9,392 bases of DNA from an uncultured Actinomycetes bacterium (GCA_903907665.1 CAIVOW010000181.1:1-9392), one strand, 5' to 3'. Shown: positions 1 through 5,505, numbered from the stretch's first letter. Notes: a model not told the origin generated them from the sequence alone. Translations and numbers: made by a program.

Positions 1-1
1 A

Positions 2-86
2 TGGTGGCGGGTGAAGGATTTGAACCTTCGAAGGCAGAGCCGGGGGATTTACAGTCCCCTCCCATTGGCCGCTCGGGCAACCCGCC
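2..86 (-). tRNA. tRNA-Tyr (anticodon GUA)
   Basis: Read on the minus strand this folds as a class II tRNA with an encoded CCA end (plus-strand TGG at 2-4). The acceptor stem GGCGGGT pairs perfectly with ACCCGCC (80-86 with 6-12). The anticodon stem GGGGA/TCCCC holds the loop CTGTAAA, giving anticodon GTA (plus-strand 50-52), so the charge is tyrosine. A long variable arm with a GGC/GCC stem is present, as expected for bacterial tRNA-Tyr, followed by a T-arm GAAGG-TTCAAAT-CCTTC. Seen directly: all stems and the anticodon. It is transcribed in the same direction as the two small genes upstream, and no U-tract terminator separates them, so read-through from those genes is possible. No convincing dedicated promoter was found just upstream. 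Confidence 0.97.
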
Positions 87-91
87 AGGTT

Positions 92-152
92 GTTTTTACG
101 GCAGAGCGGAGATTACCGCAGTTTCCAGCGTGCTGGAAATCGCGGTAAAAAC
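92..152. repeat. nested inverted repeat / strong intergenic hairpin
   Basis: A near-perfect hairpin occupies 115-146. The arm ACCGC-AG-TTTCCAGC (115-129) faces GCTGGAAA-TC-GCGGT (132-146) across a 2-base centre; a 15-position stem contains one A-C mismatch and one G-U pair. An outer 8-bp perfect inverted repeat, GTTTTTAC at 92-99 and GTAAAAAC at 145-152, shares two bases with the inner stem. An alternative small stem GCGG (106-109)/CCGC (116-119) could also compete. There is no U-run on either strand, so it is not a canonical intrinsic terminator. It lies between the stop codon of the CDGSH-like gene and the tRNA-Tyr, in the place of a 3' UTR or a tRNA leader. Function unknown: a processing signal, a 3'-end stabilising hairpin or a protein-binding site are all possible. 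Confidence 0.7.
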
Positions 153-199
153 CTAACTCCGCACCCACAAACTAAGGTGCTAATAGGCGAATATTTGTT

Positions 200-349
200 C
201 TAATTGCTCTTTAAGTAGTCTGATGCTTCAGTAAATCCATTTTCTGCCAATTTTGTTGCGACATCTGCTTTTACAGCAGCAACAACTTTATGTGTTCCGT
301 TGCAATTTTTCTCAGGGTCAGTTGTATAACCACATTGACATAATCCCAT
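200..349 (-). CDS. 49-residue CDGSH-type iron-sulfur-like mini-protein
   Basis: The ORF starts at ATG (347-349) and stops at TAG (200-202). A good Shine-Dalgarno, AAAGGA, lies about 5 bases upstream (plus-strand 353-360), which supports a real gene despite the small size. The N-terminus has C4-x-C6, then T9, P12 and C16-N17-G18-T19-H20. This matches the CDGSH layout (Cys-x-Cys, Ser/Thr, Pro, Cys-Asp-Gly-x-His) in which three Cys and one His hold a [2Fe-2S] cluster, with Asn replacing the usual Asp and about one extra residue between the second and third Cys. Residues 21-49 look like a short helical tail rich in Ala and Lys. No signal peptide or membrane segment, so cytosolic. Known of the family: electron transfer or redox/iron sensing. 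The family assignment is by motif only; zinc binding is the alternative. It lies 59 bp downstream of the zinc-ribbon gene on the same strand, suggesting co-transcription. Confidence 0.8.
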   Translation of the reverse strand: MGLCQCGYTTDPEKNCNGTHKVVAAVKADVATKLAENGFTEASDYLKSN

Positions 350-408
350 AATTTTCCTTTAGAAAGTTTGTAGTGCAAGTAACAATTAACCCGCGATAAG
401 GGAAATCT

Positions 409-603
409 CTAAGCTGAACAACTCATATCTGAGCCACAACACATTGGAGACTTTATTTTTCCCTCACATTGAGGACAACGAGAGATTTGCACTTTACTAC
501 CATCGGCAATAACAAGCGAATCGTTTACGAGTGGTTGGTTACATTTTGCGCACGTGGCATTGACTGACATTCCACATTTAGCACATGAATAAGTAGCGAT
601 CAT
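409..603 (-). CDS. small zinc-ribbon-like protein, 64 residues
   Basis: A cysteine-rich protein of unknown function. Visible pairs are C7-x2-C10, C18-x2-C21 and C43-x2-C46, followed by C55-C56 and C62. This suggests two metal sites: one from the first two CxxC knuckles and one from C43/C46 with the C-terminal cysteines. The segment between (about 22-42) contains a short beta-like stretch ending in VQISRCPQC. No signal peptide or membrane segment. The ATG at 601-603 is preceded by a strong Shine-Dalgarno, AAGGGGAG, within about 5 bases, so the start is well supported. Known: such zinc ribbons commonly bind nucleic acid or protein partners. Inferred: a small cytosolic zinc protein, probably co-expressed with the CDGSH-like protein downstream. 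The family could not be named from sequence alone. Confidence 0.85.
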   Translation of the reverse strand: MIATYSCAKCGMSVNATCAKCNQPLVNDSLVIADGSKVQISRCPQCEGKIKSPMCCGSDMSCSA

Positions 604-664
604 TGTTCTCCCCTTAGGTTTCTGATTTATGAGTATTTAATTTGCTGGTAAGACTCACCCACGT

Positions 665-673
665 AAAGTATCA
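665..673 (-). promoter_or_regulatory. candidate extended -10 promoter for the small-gene pair
   Basis: On the minus strand the sequence TGATACTTT forms an extended -10 (TG-n-TAnnnT). It would start transcription near 658 and give a leader of about 55 nt before the zinc-ribbon start. No good -35 is visible. The -10 lies within an inverted repeat, CGTAAA (662-667) and TTTACG (676-681), with an 8-base centre, which could be an operator or chance. Tentative. Confidence 0.3.
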
Positions 674-703
674 AATTTACGGTCAATCTAAGTAAAAAAA
701 CTA

Positions 704-733
704 TTGACGAGCCTCGGATGGTCAAGCCATAGT
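704..733 (+). promoter_or_regulatory. candidate promoter for the NTF2-like gene
   Basis: TTGACG at 704-709 (5 of 6 matches to the -35 consensus) is followed after 18 bases by CATAGT at 728-733 (4 of 6 matches to the -10 consensus). The predicted start near 740 would give a leader of about 65 nt that begins within the 10-bp repeat array. The -35 overlaps ATTGAC (703-708), which forms a 6-bp inverted repeat with GTCAAT at 682-687, so a repressor or activator site is conceivable. The rest of the 604-805 divergent spacer holds no other clear signal. Confidence 0.45.
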
Positions 734-790
734 TAAGCCAAATCTAGGCAATCCCAAGTAAATCCAAGCAATCCGAGGCAATCAAGGGCA
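731..790 (+). repeat. degenerate 10-bp tandem repeat, about six units
   Basis: Consecutive 10-base blocks read agttaagcca, aatctaggca, atcccaagta, aatccaagca, atccgaggca, atcaagggca. They share an approximate consensus AATCCARGCA. The block at 791-800 (aggaaaggtg) then carries the Shine-Dalgarno of the NTF2-like gene. The period equals about one DNA helical turn. The array does not form a credible reading frame on either strand. It would lie in the 5' leader if the promoter at 704-733 is right. Function unknown: helically phased protein-binding sites, a translation-modulating leader, or simple slippage are possible. Confidence 0.65.
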
Positions 791-805
791 AGGAAAGGTG
801 TAACT

Positions 806-1177
806 ATGAGTAAAGACATATCTGAAATCACCCGATTGATTAACCTATATATAGAAGGTGCAGGAAAGGGCGATGGAGCAAAACTTGAAGAAGCGTTCCA
901 TAAAAGTGCACGCTGGTTTGGCACAGTAGGCGGAGTCGACTATGACTTAGACAAGGCCGCATTCATCTCACTTATGGTTGGAACTCCAGGAGATGCTGGC
1001 GCTCTTCAATGCAAAATCACAGATATCCAGATTGACGGAACAGCAGCAACGGCAACGTTAAGAGAAGTTGGTTTCTGGGGAACGTTGGCGTTCACTGACT
1101 ATTTCCAACTTGCGATACTCGATGGTCGTTGGCAAATTACCTGTAAGACATTTGCAAACACAGGTGCTACTGCTTAG
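806..1177 (+). CDS. NTF2-like / lumazine-binding-fold family protein
   Basis: A 123-residue soluble protein with the layout of the SnoaL/NTF2-like superfamily, closest in feel to the putative lumazine-binding family. The N-terminal helix carries YIEGAGKGD (15-23) followed by an FH pair (31-32), as in relatives with a 'YIEG..tGD..l...FHp.A' pattern. The C-terminal strands contain DYFQLAILDGRWQI-type sequence (about 99-112), the typical final beta strands where a Trp follows Asp-Gly-Arg. No signal peptide or membrane segment. The start is fixed by the Shine-Dalgarno AGGAAAGG at 791-798. Members are small dimeric cone-shaped proteins acting as enzymes, ligand binders or stress-related factors, and the specific role cannot be told from sequence. 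The stop codon overlaps the stop of the convergent PLP-enzyme gene by 4 bp, leaving no room for a terminator. Confidence 0.88.
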   Translation: MSKDISEITRLINLYIEGAGKGDGAKLEEAFHKSARWFGTVGGVDYDLDKAAFISLMVGTPGDAGALQCKITDIQIDGTAATATLREVGFWGTLAFTDYFQLAILDGRWQITCKTFANTGATA

Positions 1178-2379
1178 TTGCGGGCAAGCTCTTTAAGCGC
1201 GCTCACAAGGCGATCCACATCTTCCCTAGTTGAATACGGTGCTAATCCTGCGCGGACTGCGCCCGCTTCGCCAAGCCCTAAAGCACGCGAGCATTCCAGC
1301 GCGTAGAAATTGCTAGCTGGAGCATTGATCTTTTTTGCCGCTAACGCTTTATAAACATCAGCGCTTTCAATATTTTTCAATTGAAAGAAGATTGTCGGCG
1401 TACGATCTTTTGCGTGGCCAAATGTCGTAATACTTTCGACTTGAGCAATTTCTGCTTCCAAGTACGAGAAAAGTGAGTGCTCGTATTTATCAAGAGAAGC
1501 CATAGAGAAAAGAATTTGCTCGCGGCGCGTGCCTTTAGCTTCTGCGTCTAGGGTCGCTGTGTAATTAATTGCAGCAATAACACCAGCCAAAATTTCATAC
1601 GGAAGCGTGCCAAATTCAAAACGCTCAGGCACGGCCATAGTTGATGGTAGGAGTTTGTCATTGTTAAGTGATTCCAGCAGCGCGGGATCTGCAATCATTG
1701 TTGCGCAATGAGGACCCATCATTTTGTAGGAAGAGAATCCAAAGAAATCAGCCCCCATGGCTTTCATATCTATTGGTGCATGAGGTGTTAAATGAACTCC
1801 GTCTACCGCAAAAAGTGCGCCGGCACTGTGAACTTCATTGCCAATTGCTACAAGATCGGGTTTTGTGCCAATCGCATTAGCTGCGCCGGTAATCGCGACA
1901 AACTTGGTTTTAGTCGATAGATGTTGTGCAACAGCTTCAACTGGGAGCTCCCCTGTTGTGGAATCAAAAGTCGCCCACTTGACTGTTGCTCCCCGCGATT
2001 CTGCGGCTTGAACCCATGGGCGAATATTCGAATCATGATCTAGTGTTGAAACAATAATTTCATCTCCTGGACCCCAGGATTTAGCAAGAGTTCGCGAAAA
2101 ATCATATGCAAGCTGAGTCCAACTCCTACCGAATACAACTCCGCCCGCTTTGCCTCCAACCAAATCTGCGACAGCACTTCGGTATTCGAGAACAATCTCA
2201 TCAGCGTTCCGCTCTGATTCGGTATTAACGCCACGATTTGAGAGAGGCGCAATCAAGGCCTGCTGCATGGCTTGCGCAATTACGAGTGGAGTTTGGCTTC
2301 CCCCAGGGCCATCGAAGTAAGCCGTTCCTGATTGAAGGGAGGGAAAATCTGCTCGAATTCGTTCGACGTTATAGGCCAT
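1174..2379 (-). CDS. cysteine desulfurase-like PLP enzyme (class V aminotransferase, VC1184-type)
   Basis: A 401-residue fold-type I PLP protein of full family length. Visible landmarks: an N-terminal 'FPSL..G.AYFDGPGGSQ' region (12-29), H115 in a LDHDSN motif that stacks on or near the cofactor, D193 in FAVDGVH that contacts the pyridine nitrogen, and SSYKMMGPH (216-224) in which K219 should form the Schiff base. The C-terminus has the AVRAGLAPYST stretch typical of the group. Known: SufS/CsdA-like relatives remove sulfur from cysteine, but the VC1184-type subgroup is not firmly assigned. The usual active-site Cys loop is not clear here; C363 in LECSRALGLG is the nearest candidate. Desulfurase activity is therefore uncertain and another lyase or aminotransferase reaction is possible. 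The start codon has only weak Shine-Dalgarno support but sits exactly where a leaderless transcript would begin (promoter at 2386-2414). It diverges from psuG. Confidence 0.88.
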   Translation of the reverse strand: MAYNVERIRADFPSLQSGTAYFDGPGGSQTPLVIAQAMQQALIAPLSNRGVNTESERNADEIVLEYRSAVADLVGGKAGGVVFGRSWTQLAYDFSRTLAKSWGPGDEIIVSTLDHDSNIRPWVQAAESRGATVKWATFDSTTGELPVEAVAQHLSTKTKFVAITGAANAIGTKPDLVAIGNEVHSAGALFAVDGVHLTPHAPIDMKAMGADFFGFSSYKMMGPHCATMIADPALLESLNNDKLLPSTMAVPERFEFGTLPYEILAGVIAAINYTATLDAEAKGTRREQILFSMASLDKYEHSLFSYLEAEIAQVESITTFGHAKDRTPTIFFQLKNIESADVYKALAAKKINAPASNFYALECSRALGLGEAGAVRAGLAPYSTREDVDRLVSALKELARN

Positions 2380-2385
2380 TTCACT

Positions 2386-2414
2386 AGCCTATTTCTATCA
2401 AGTTAACCTGTCAT
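2386..2414 (-). promoter_or_regulatory. promoter for the PLP-enzyme gene, predicted leaderless
   Basis: On the minus strand ATGACA (plus 2409-2414, 5 of 6 matches to TTGACA) is followed by a 17-base spacer and TAGGCT (plus 2386-2391, TAnnnT form). The last base of the -10 is at -7 relative to the A of the start codon, so transcription would begin at the ATG itself at 2379. Leaderless transcripts of this geometry are well known in Actinobacteria. There is no strong Shine-Dalgarno to contradict it. Confidence 0.6.
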
Positions 2415-2433
2415 CTCTTTCTGGCAGTAATCT
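2403..2433 (+). promoter_or_regulatory. candidate psuG promoter, possibly leaderless
   Basis: TAATCT at 2428-2433 (TAnnnT) ends at -7 relative to the psuG ATG at 2440. TTAACC at 2403-2408 is a weak -35 with a 19-base spacer. A GAGG at 2434-2437 is only 2 bases from the ATG, too close for a normal Shine-Dalgarno, which favours a leaderless start. It abuts the -35 of the opposing promoter, so the two would compete for or share regulation. Confidence 0.42.
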
Positions 2434-2439
2434 GAGGTA

Positions 2440-3324
2440 ATGATTCATTACTCCAAAGAGGTTGCCGCTGCGCTTTCTGCTAAGAAACCGATCGTTGCGC
2501 TCGAATCCACAATTATTAGCCACGGCTTGCCACGGCCGCGTAACCTCACCGTTGCCCAAGAAGTTGAAGATATCGTGCGAGCAACCGGCGCCGTTCCCGC
2601 AACTATTGCGATACTTGACGGAGAAATTCACGTTGGGCTTGAAGCCGATGAATTGGAACGAATTGCTAACGAAAATGGAATCGTAAAGGCTTCGACGCGA
2701 GATCTCGCTGTTCTTGCAGCAACCAAGCGGAGCGCTGCAACAACCGTGGCTGCGACTGCTCACATTGCAGCGATGGCTGGCATTTCAGTCTTCGCTACTG
2801 GCGGTTTGGGTGGAGTTCACCGCGGTGATGGTTTTGATGAGTCTGCAGACCTACGCGGACTATCGATTACTCCAATAATTCTTATTTGCGCTGGCGTTAA
2901 ATCGATCTTAAATGTCGAAGCAACGTTAGAACGCTTAGAAACCTTAGCTGTTCCTGTCTTGGGATATAAAACTAATAAGTTTCCTGGCTTTTACCTCACC
3001 GATTCTGGCTTTAAAATTGAGCACCGTGTTGATACACCGGCAGAAGTTGCATCAATTTGGAATCAACGTAAAAATGTAAATACATCGGATTCAGCAATTA
3101 TTGTGACGAATCCAGTTGACGTTGAACTAAATCCCATTCTTCATGATCAACTCTTACGTGACGGGCTTGCTGCGGCAGAAGCAAATCACATATCTGGTAA
3201 GGCCGTGACGCCTTTCTTATTAGAGTTTTTCCATAGAGTAAGTGACGGAAAAAGTCTTGATGTGAATGTCGAAATAATTAAATCAAATTCTAAACTCGCT
3301 GCGGAAATAGCACTGGCGCTTTAA
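2440..3324 (+). CDS. psuG: pseudouridine-5'-phosphate glycosidase
   Basis: A 294-residue protein of the PsuG/YeiN family, which cleaves the C-C glycosidic bond of pseudouridine-5'-phosphate to uracil and ribose-5-phosphate (reversibly) using a metal ion. Family landmarks are all present: the N-terminal ALESTIISHGLPRP region with E22, VKASTRDL with K83, the GGLGGVHRG loop (121-129), SADL with D137 as the likely metal ligand, and CAGVKSIL with K154, equivalent by alignment to the Schiff-base lysine of the E. coli enzyme (K166). TNPV (223-226) and the C-terminal GKAVTPFLLEF helix also match. Length is close to the family norm. Cytosolic. The stop is 3 bases before the next start, so it is co-translated with the kinase gene. 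Very confident by motif and by its neighbour. Confidence 0.96.
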   Translation: MIHYSKEVAAALSAKKPIVALESTIISHGLPRPRNLTVAQEVEDIVRATGAVPATIAILDGEIHVGLEADELERIANENGIVKASTRDLAVLAATKRSAATTVAATAHIAAMAGISVFATGGLGGVHRGDGFDESADLRGLSITPIILICAGVKSILNVEATLERLETLAVPVLGYKTNKFPGFYLTDSGFKIEHRVDTPAEVASIWNQRKNVNTSDSAIIVTNPVDVELNPILHDQLLRDGLAAAEANHISGKAVTPFLLEFFHRVSDGKSLDVNVEIIKSNSKLAAEIALAL

Positions 3325-3327
3325 TAA

Positions 3328-4236
3328 ATGCCTAACTTTCTCTGTATCGGCGACATCATGCTAGATGTCAGTGTTGTCATTGATTCAGAAATCTATGCAG
3401 AAGGCGATACGCAAGCGATTATTTCTACTCAAGGAGGCGGGGCGGCGGCAAACGTTGCGACCTGGCTTGCATCCCTTGGAAGTGAAGTATTTCTTTGCTC
3501 AAGAGTTGGCGATGACCCTAACGGTCAATTTTTGCACTCAGATTTAGATCATTATGGAGTTCGACATAGCGATCAACGCTTCAAGGGCGAAAAAAGTGGC
3601 GTAGTTGTAATTCTGGTAAATGAGCGAGGTGAGCGAACAATGTTCCCTGACTCTGGGGCAAATTCAGGTTTATGCATCGCAGATCTACCGCTCCTTGATC
3701 ACTTCAGCGCTGCCTACCTTTCTGGTTACGCGCTGATTAATCCGAAATCTCGCACGAACGTAATGGAAATCATTGGCCGCTTAAAAGAACTTAGGATCCC
3801 GATAGTTTTGGATCCAGGCACAGTTGGTGCTTTAAGAAATATACCCACCACACTTTTGGGCGAATGGCTTGCCTTAGCTGATCTCCTGATCCTTAATGAA
3901 GAGGAAGCTTTATACCTAGGTAACGATAAAAATCTAGAACGTGCATTAGTAAACCTCTCGACCAGTACGCCATTAGTTGTAGTAAAGCGGGGAGAAAAAG
4001 GAGTTGTGGCAATATTTGCAACATCTGCAATATCTGAAGGAGCCGGCATTATCGAAATTCCTGCTGAAGAGGTAAATGTGATTGACACAACAGGAGCTGG
4101 AGATTCGTTCACGGCTGGATTTATTTTCTCTTGGTTTGGCGCTCCAGACCTGAAAATGGCACTTAAACAGGGAATCTCCTTGGCAAGTATTTGTATAAGC
4201 AATATCGGCGCAAGGCCACCGCGTAAATCACTCTAA
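3328..4236 (+). CDS. psuK: PfkB-family sugar kinase, probable pseudouridine kinase
   Basis: A 302-residue ribokinase-fold protein. The N-terminal part has the substrate-side GGGAAANVA motif (36-44) after a short lid strand pair. N190-x2-E193 in LILNEEEA is the usual phosphate/Mg motif. The C-terminal signature DTTGAGDSFTAGF starts at D253, with D259 as the expected catalytic base and GAGD as the anion hole. Length is normal and no N-terminal HTH domain is seen, unlike some PsuK relatives. The family covers ribokinase, fructokinase and nucleoside kinases. The assignment to pseudouridine (5'-phosphorylation by ATP) rests on the 3-base spacing to psuG, the classic psuKG pairing. There is no Shine-Dalgarno; the TAATAAATG junction suggests reinitiation by ribosomes finishing psuG. 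No terminator hairpin is visible after the stop. Confidence 0.87.
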   Translation: MPNFLCIGDIMLDVSVVIDSEIYAEGDTQAIISTQGGGAAANVATWLASLGSEVFLCSRVGDDPNGQFLHSDLDHYGVRHSDQRFKGEKSGVVVILVNERGERTMFPDSGANSGLCIADLPLLDHFSAAYLSGYALINPKSRTNVMEIIGRLKELRIPIVLDPGTVGALRNIPTTLLGEWLALADLLILNEEEALYLGNDKNLERALVNLSTSTPLVVVKRGEKGVVAIFATSAISEGAGIIEIPAEEVNVIDTTGAGDSFTAGFIFSWFGAPDLKMALKQGISLASICISNIGARPPRKSL

Positions 4237-4305
4237 TTTTCATTGATCCCCGTATTTTCCTCACAACTATAAAGTAGCGGTCGAGAGTTAATTGATATCT
4301 CTTCG

Positions 4306-4336
4306 TTACAAATATTTAACTTTTATTCACTAGGAT
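4306..4336 (+). promoter_or_regulatory. candidate promoter for the binding-protein gene
   Basis: TAGGAT at 4331-4336 is a good actinobacterial-type -10 (4 of 6 to consensus, TAnnnT). Around 4305-4311 lies a weak -35 (GTTACA/TTACAA) at 19-20 or so bases. The predicted start near 4343 gives a leader of about 41 nt containing the palindrome at 4351-4370 and the strong Shine-Dalgarno. An alternative is TTGATA at 4292-4297 with a poor -10. The rest of 4237-4305 holds nothing I can identify. Confidence 0.42.
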
Positions 4337-4350
4337 TTCGCTACAACTAA

Positions 4351-4376
4351 CCCTCACGGTGAGGGCCCTCAGGAGG
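4351..4376 (+). promoter_or_regulatory. palindrome next to, and able to pair with, the Shine-Dalgarno
   Basis: CCCTCAC (4351-4357) and GTGAGGG (4359-4365) form a perfect 7-bp inverted repeat around one G. GAGGG (4361-4365) is then followed by CCCTC (4366-4370), a second perfect palindrome of 10 bases. The Shine-Dalgarno AGGAGG follows at 4371-4376. CCCTC copies at 4351 and 4366 can pair either with GAGGG or, in part, with the Shine-Dalgarno, so mutually exclusive structures are possible. Read as DNA it is a plausible operator just downstream of the predicted transcription start. Read as RNA it could modulate translation of the binding protein. No riboswitch class recognised. Confidence 0.6.
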
Positions 4377-4383
4377 AAATATC

Positions 4384-5430
4384 TTGAAGAAGACACTTAA
4401 GTACTTATCGCTCGTTGCTGCAGTTTCACTCGTAACGGGTGTTGCAGTTGCGCCAGCTTCACACGCAGCAAAGATAAAGGCATGCATAGTGCTCGACACC
4501 GGTGGTGTTGATGACCACTCATTCAATGCAGGCGCATGGGCTGGAGCACAGGCTTCAACTTCAATCGCAGACGTCTCATACTTGCCTTCAGCATCGGCAG
4601 CAGACTTCGCGCCAAATATCAAGAAATTTATTGATCAGAAGTGCAACGTCATCATTGGCGTTGGATTCTCAATCAGTGGTGAAATTGTTAAAGCTGGAAA
4701 AGCAAATCCTTCACTTAAATTCGCAGTTGTAGATGACGGAGCATACGATTGCAACGCTGACTACTCAGTTTGTAATCCAGTAGCAAACGTTAAGGGTCTT
4801 ACATTTGCAACAGACCAAGCAGCTTTCCAAGCTGGTTATCTTGCAGCTGGTTACTCAAAGTCAGGAATCGTTGCTACATATGGCGGCGCTCCTTATCCAA
4901 CAGTAACTATCTTCATGGATGGCTATGCCAAGGGTGTTGCGTACTACAACAAGGTCAAGAACAAGAATGTAAAGGTTTTGGGCTGGGATCCAGTTAAGAA
5001 GACCGGAACATTCGTTGGTGACTTCTCAAATACTTCAAAGGCAAGTCAGCTTTCACAAGGCTTTGAACAGCAAGGCGCAGATGTAATCATGCCTGTTGCT
5101 GGTGGTCTTGGTGGAGCTACTGCTAAGCAGTCACAACAGAGCGGTAAGTCAGTAACAATCTGGGTTGATACCGATGGTTACTACTCTGCTCCACAATACG
5201 GTTCAGTACTTCTAACAACAGTTGCTAAGGGTCTTGGCGCTGCTGTTAAGTCAGTAATAACCGATGTCAAAAAGGGAACCTTCACAGGCGCCTCTTACGT
5301 TGGAACTTTGAAGAATGGTGGAGTGTCAATGGCTCCATTGCATGATTACTCATCAAAGGTCTCAGCGCGACTACAGCTAGAAATTAAGATTATTGGCCGT
5401 CAGATTGCGACTGGTTCTCTTAAGATCTAA
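4384..5430 (+). CDS. BMP-family (nucleoside-type) ABC transporter substrate-binding protein
   Basis: A 348-residue exported binding protein of the BMP/PnrA-like family, whose characterised members bind purine and other nucleosides for import. It starts at TTG (4384), chosen because AGGAGG lies 7 bases upstream and the signal peptide begins here. Residues 1-28 are a Sec signal: KK at the start, a hydrophobic core, and a likely signal-peptidase cut after S-H-A. The mature start carries the family motif 'CIVLDTGGVDDHSFN' (34-48), and VDTDG (261-265) is the typical C-terminal lobe ligand-site stretch. Oddity: no lipobox Cys is present, although relatives are usually lipoproteins. C34, C87, C123 and C130 could form disulfides. 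It is separated from the ATPase gene by a strong terminator, consistent with higher binding-protein expression. Ligand inferred, not shown. Confidence 0.93.
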   Translation: MKKTLKYLSLVAAVSLVTGVAVAPASHAAKIKACIVLDTGGVDDHSFNAGAWAGAQASTSIADVSYLPSASAADFAPNIKKFIDQKCNVIIGVGFSISGEIVKAGKANPSLKFAVVDDGAYDCNADYSVCNPVANVKGLTFATDQAAFQAGYLAAGYSKSGIVATYGGAPYPTVTIFMDGYAKGVAYYNKVKNKNVKVLGWDPVKKTGTFVGDFSNTSKASQLSQGFEQQGADVIMPVAGGLGGATAKQSQQSGKSVTIWVDTDGYYSAPQYGSVLLTTVAKGLGAAVKSVITDVKKGTFTGASYVGTLKNGGVSMAPLHDYSSKVSARLQLEIKIIGRQIATGSLKI

Positions 5431-5442
5431 TAACTAAGTCCT

Positions 5443-5480
5443 AAATACGGGGTCACTAACGTGACCCCGTATTTTTTTTT
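5443..5480 (+). terminator. Rho-independent terminator after the binding-protein gene
   Basis: A perfect 14-bp stem (5443-5456 with 5461-5474) around the loop TAAC includes the GC-rich core CGGGGTCAC/GTGACCCCG, followed by an unbroken run of T (5472-5480). Textbook geometry. It ends the binding-protein transcript and allows only partial read-through to the ATPase gene 25 bases beyond. Confidence 0.95.
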
Positions 5481-5492
5481 GCTTATTTACAA

Positions 5493-5505
5493 TAGAATAT
5501 TGACG
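5493..5505 (+). promoter_or_regulatory. -10 box TAGAAT giving a predicted leaderless start for the ATPase gene
   Basis: TAGAAT (5493-5498) matches the -10 consensus at 5 of 6 positions and ends at -7 relative to the G of the GTG start at 5505. Transcription would thus begin at the start codon. No Shine-Dalgarno lies between the terminator and the GTG. The -35 region would fall in the terminator's T-run and is poor. Confidence 0.6.

Noticed and set aside
115..146. An intrinsic terminator for the small-gene transcript
   Set aside because: The stem is strong but no U-run follows on either strand.
731..790. A CRISPR array
   Set aside because: The units are 10 bp, degenerate and without spacers, and no cas gene is nearby.
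733..924. A 63-codon open frame on the minus strand
   Set aside because: It reads through the 10-bp repeats and the NTF2-like gene and has no Shine-Dalgarno or recognisable family.
2398..2763. A 121-codon open frame on the minus strand
   Set aside because: It lies opposite the start of psuG and across the divergent promoter region, has no convincing domain, and psuG has full family motifs.
3726..4202. A 158-codon open frame on the minus strand
   Set aside because: It is a shadow of the PfkB-kinase gene, whose plus-strand frame has all signature motifs.
4248..4258. A second terminator after the kinase gene (CCCCGTATTTT resembles the 3' arm of the later terminator)
   Set aside because: The matching 5' arm is absent, so no hairpin can form.
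4343..4383. A known riboswitch (for example purine) in the binding-protein leader
   Set aside because: The leader is only about 41 nt and lacks any recognised aptamer; the palindrome is better described as an operator or simple hairpin.
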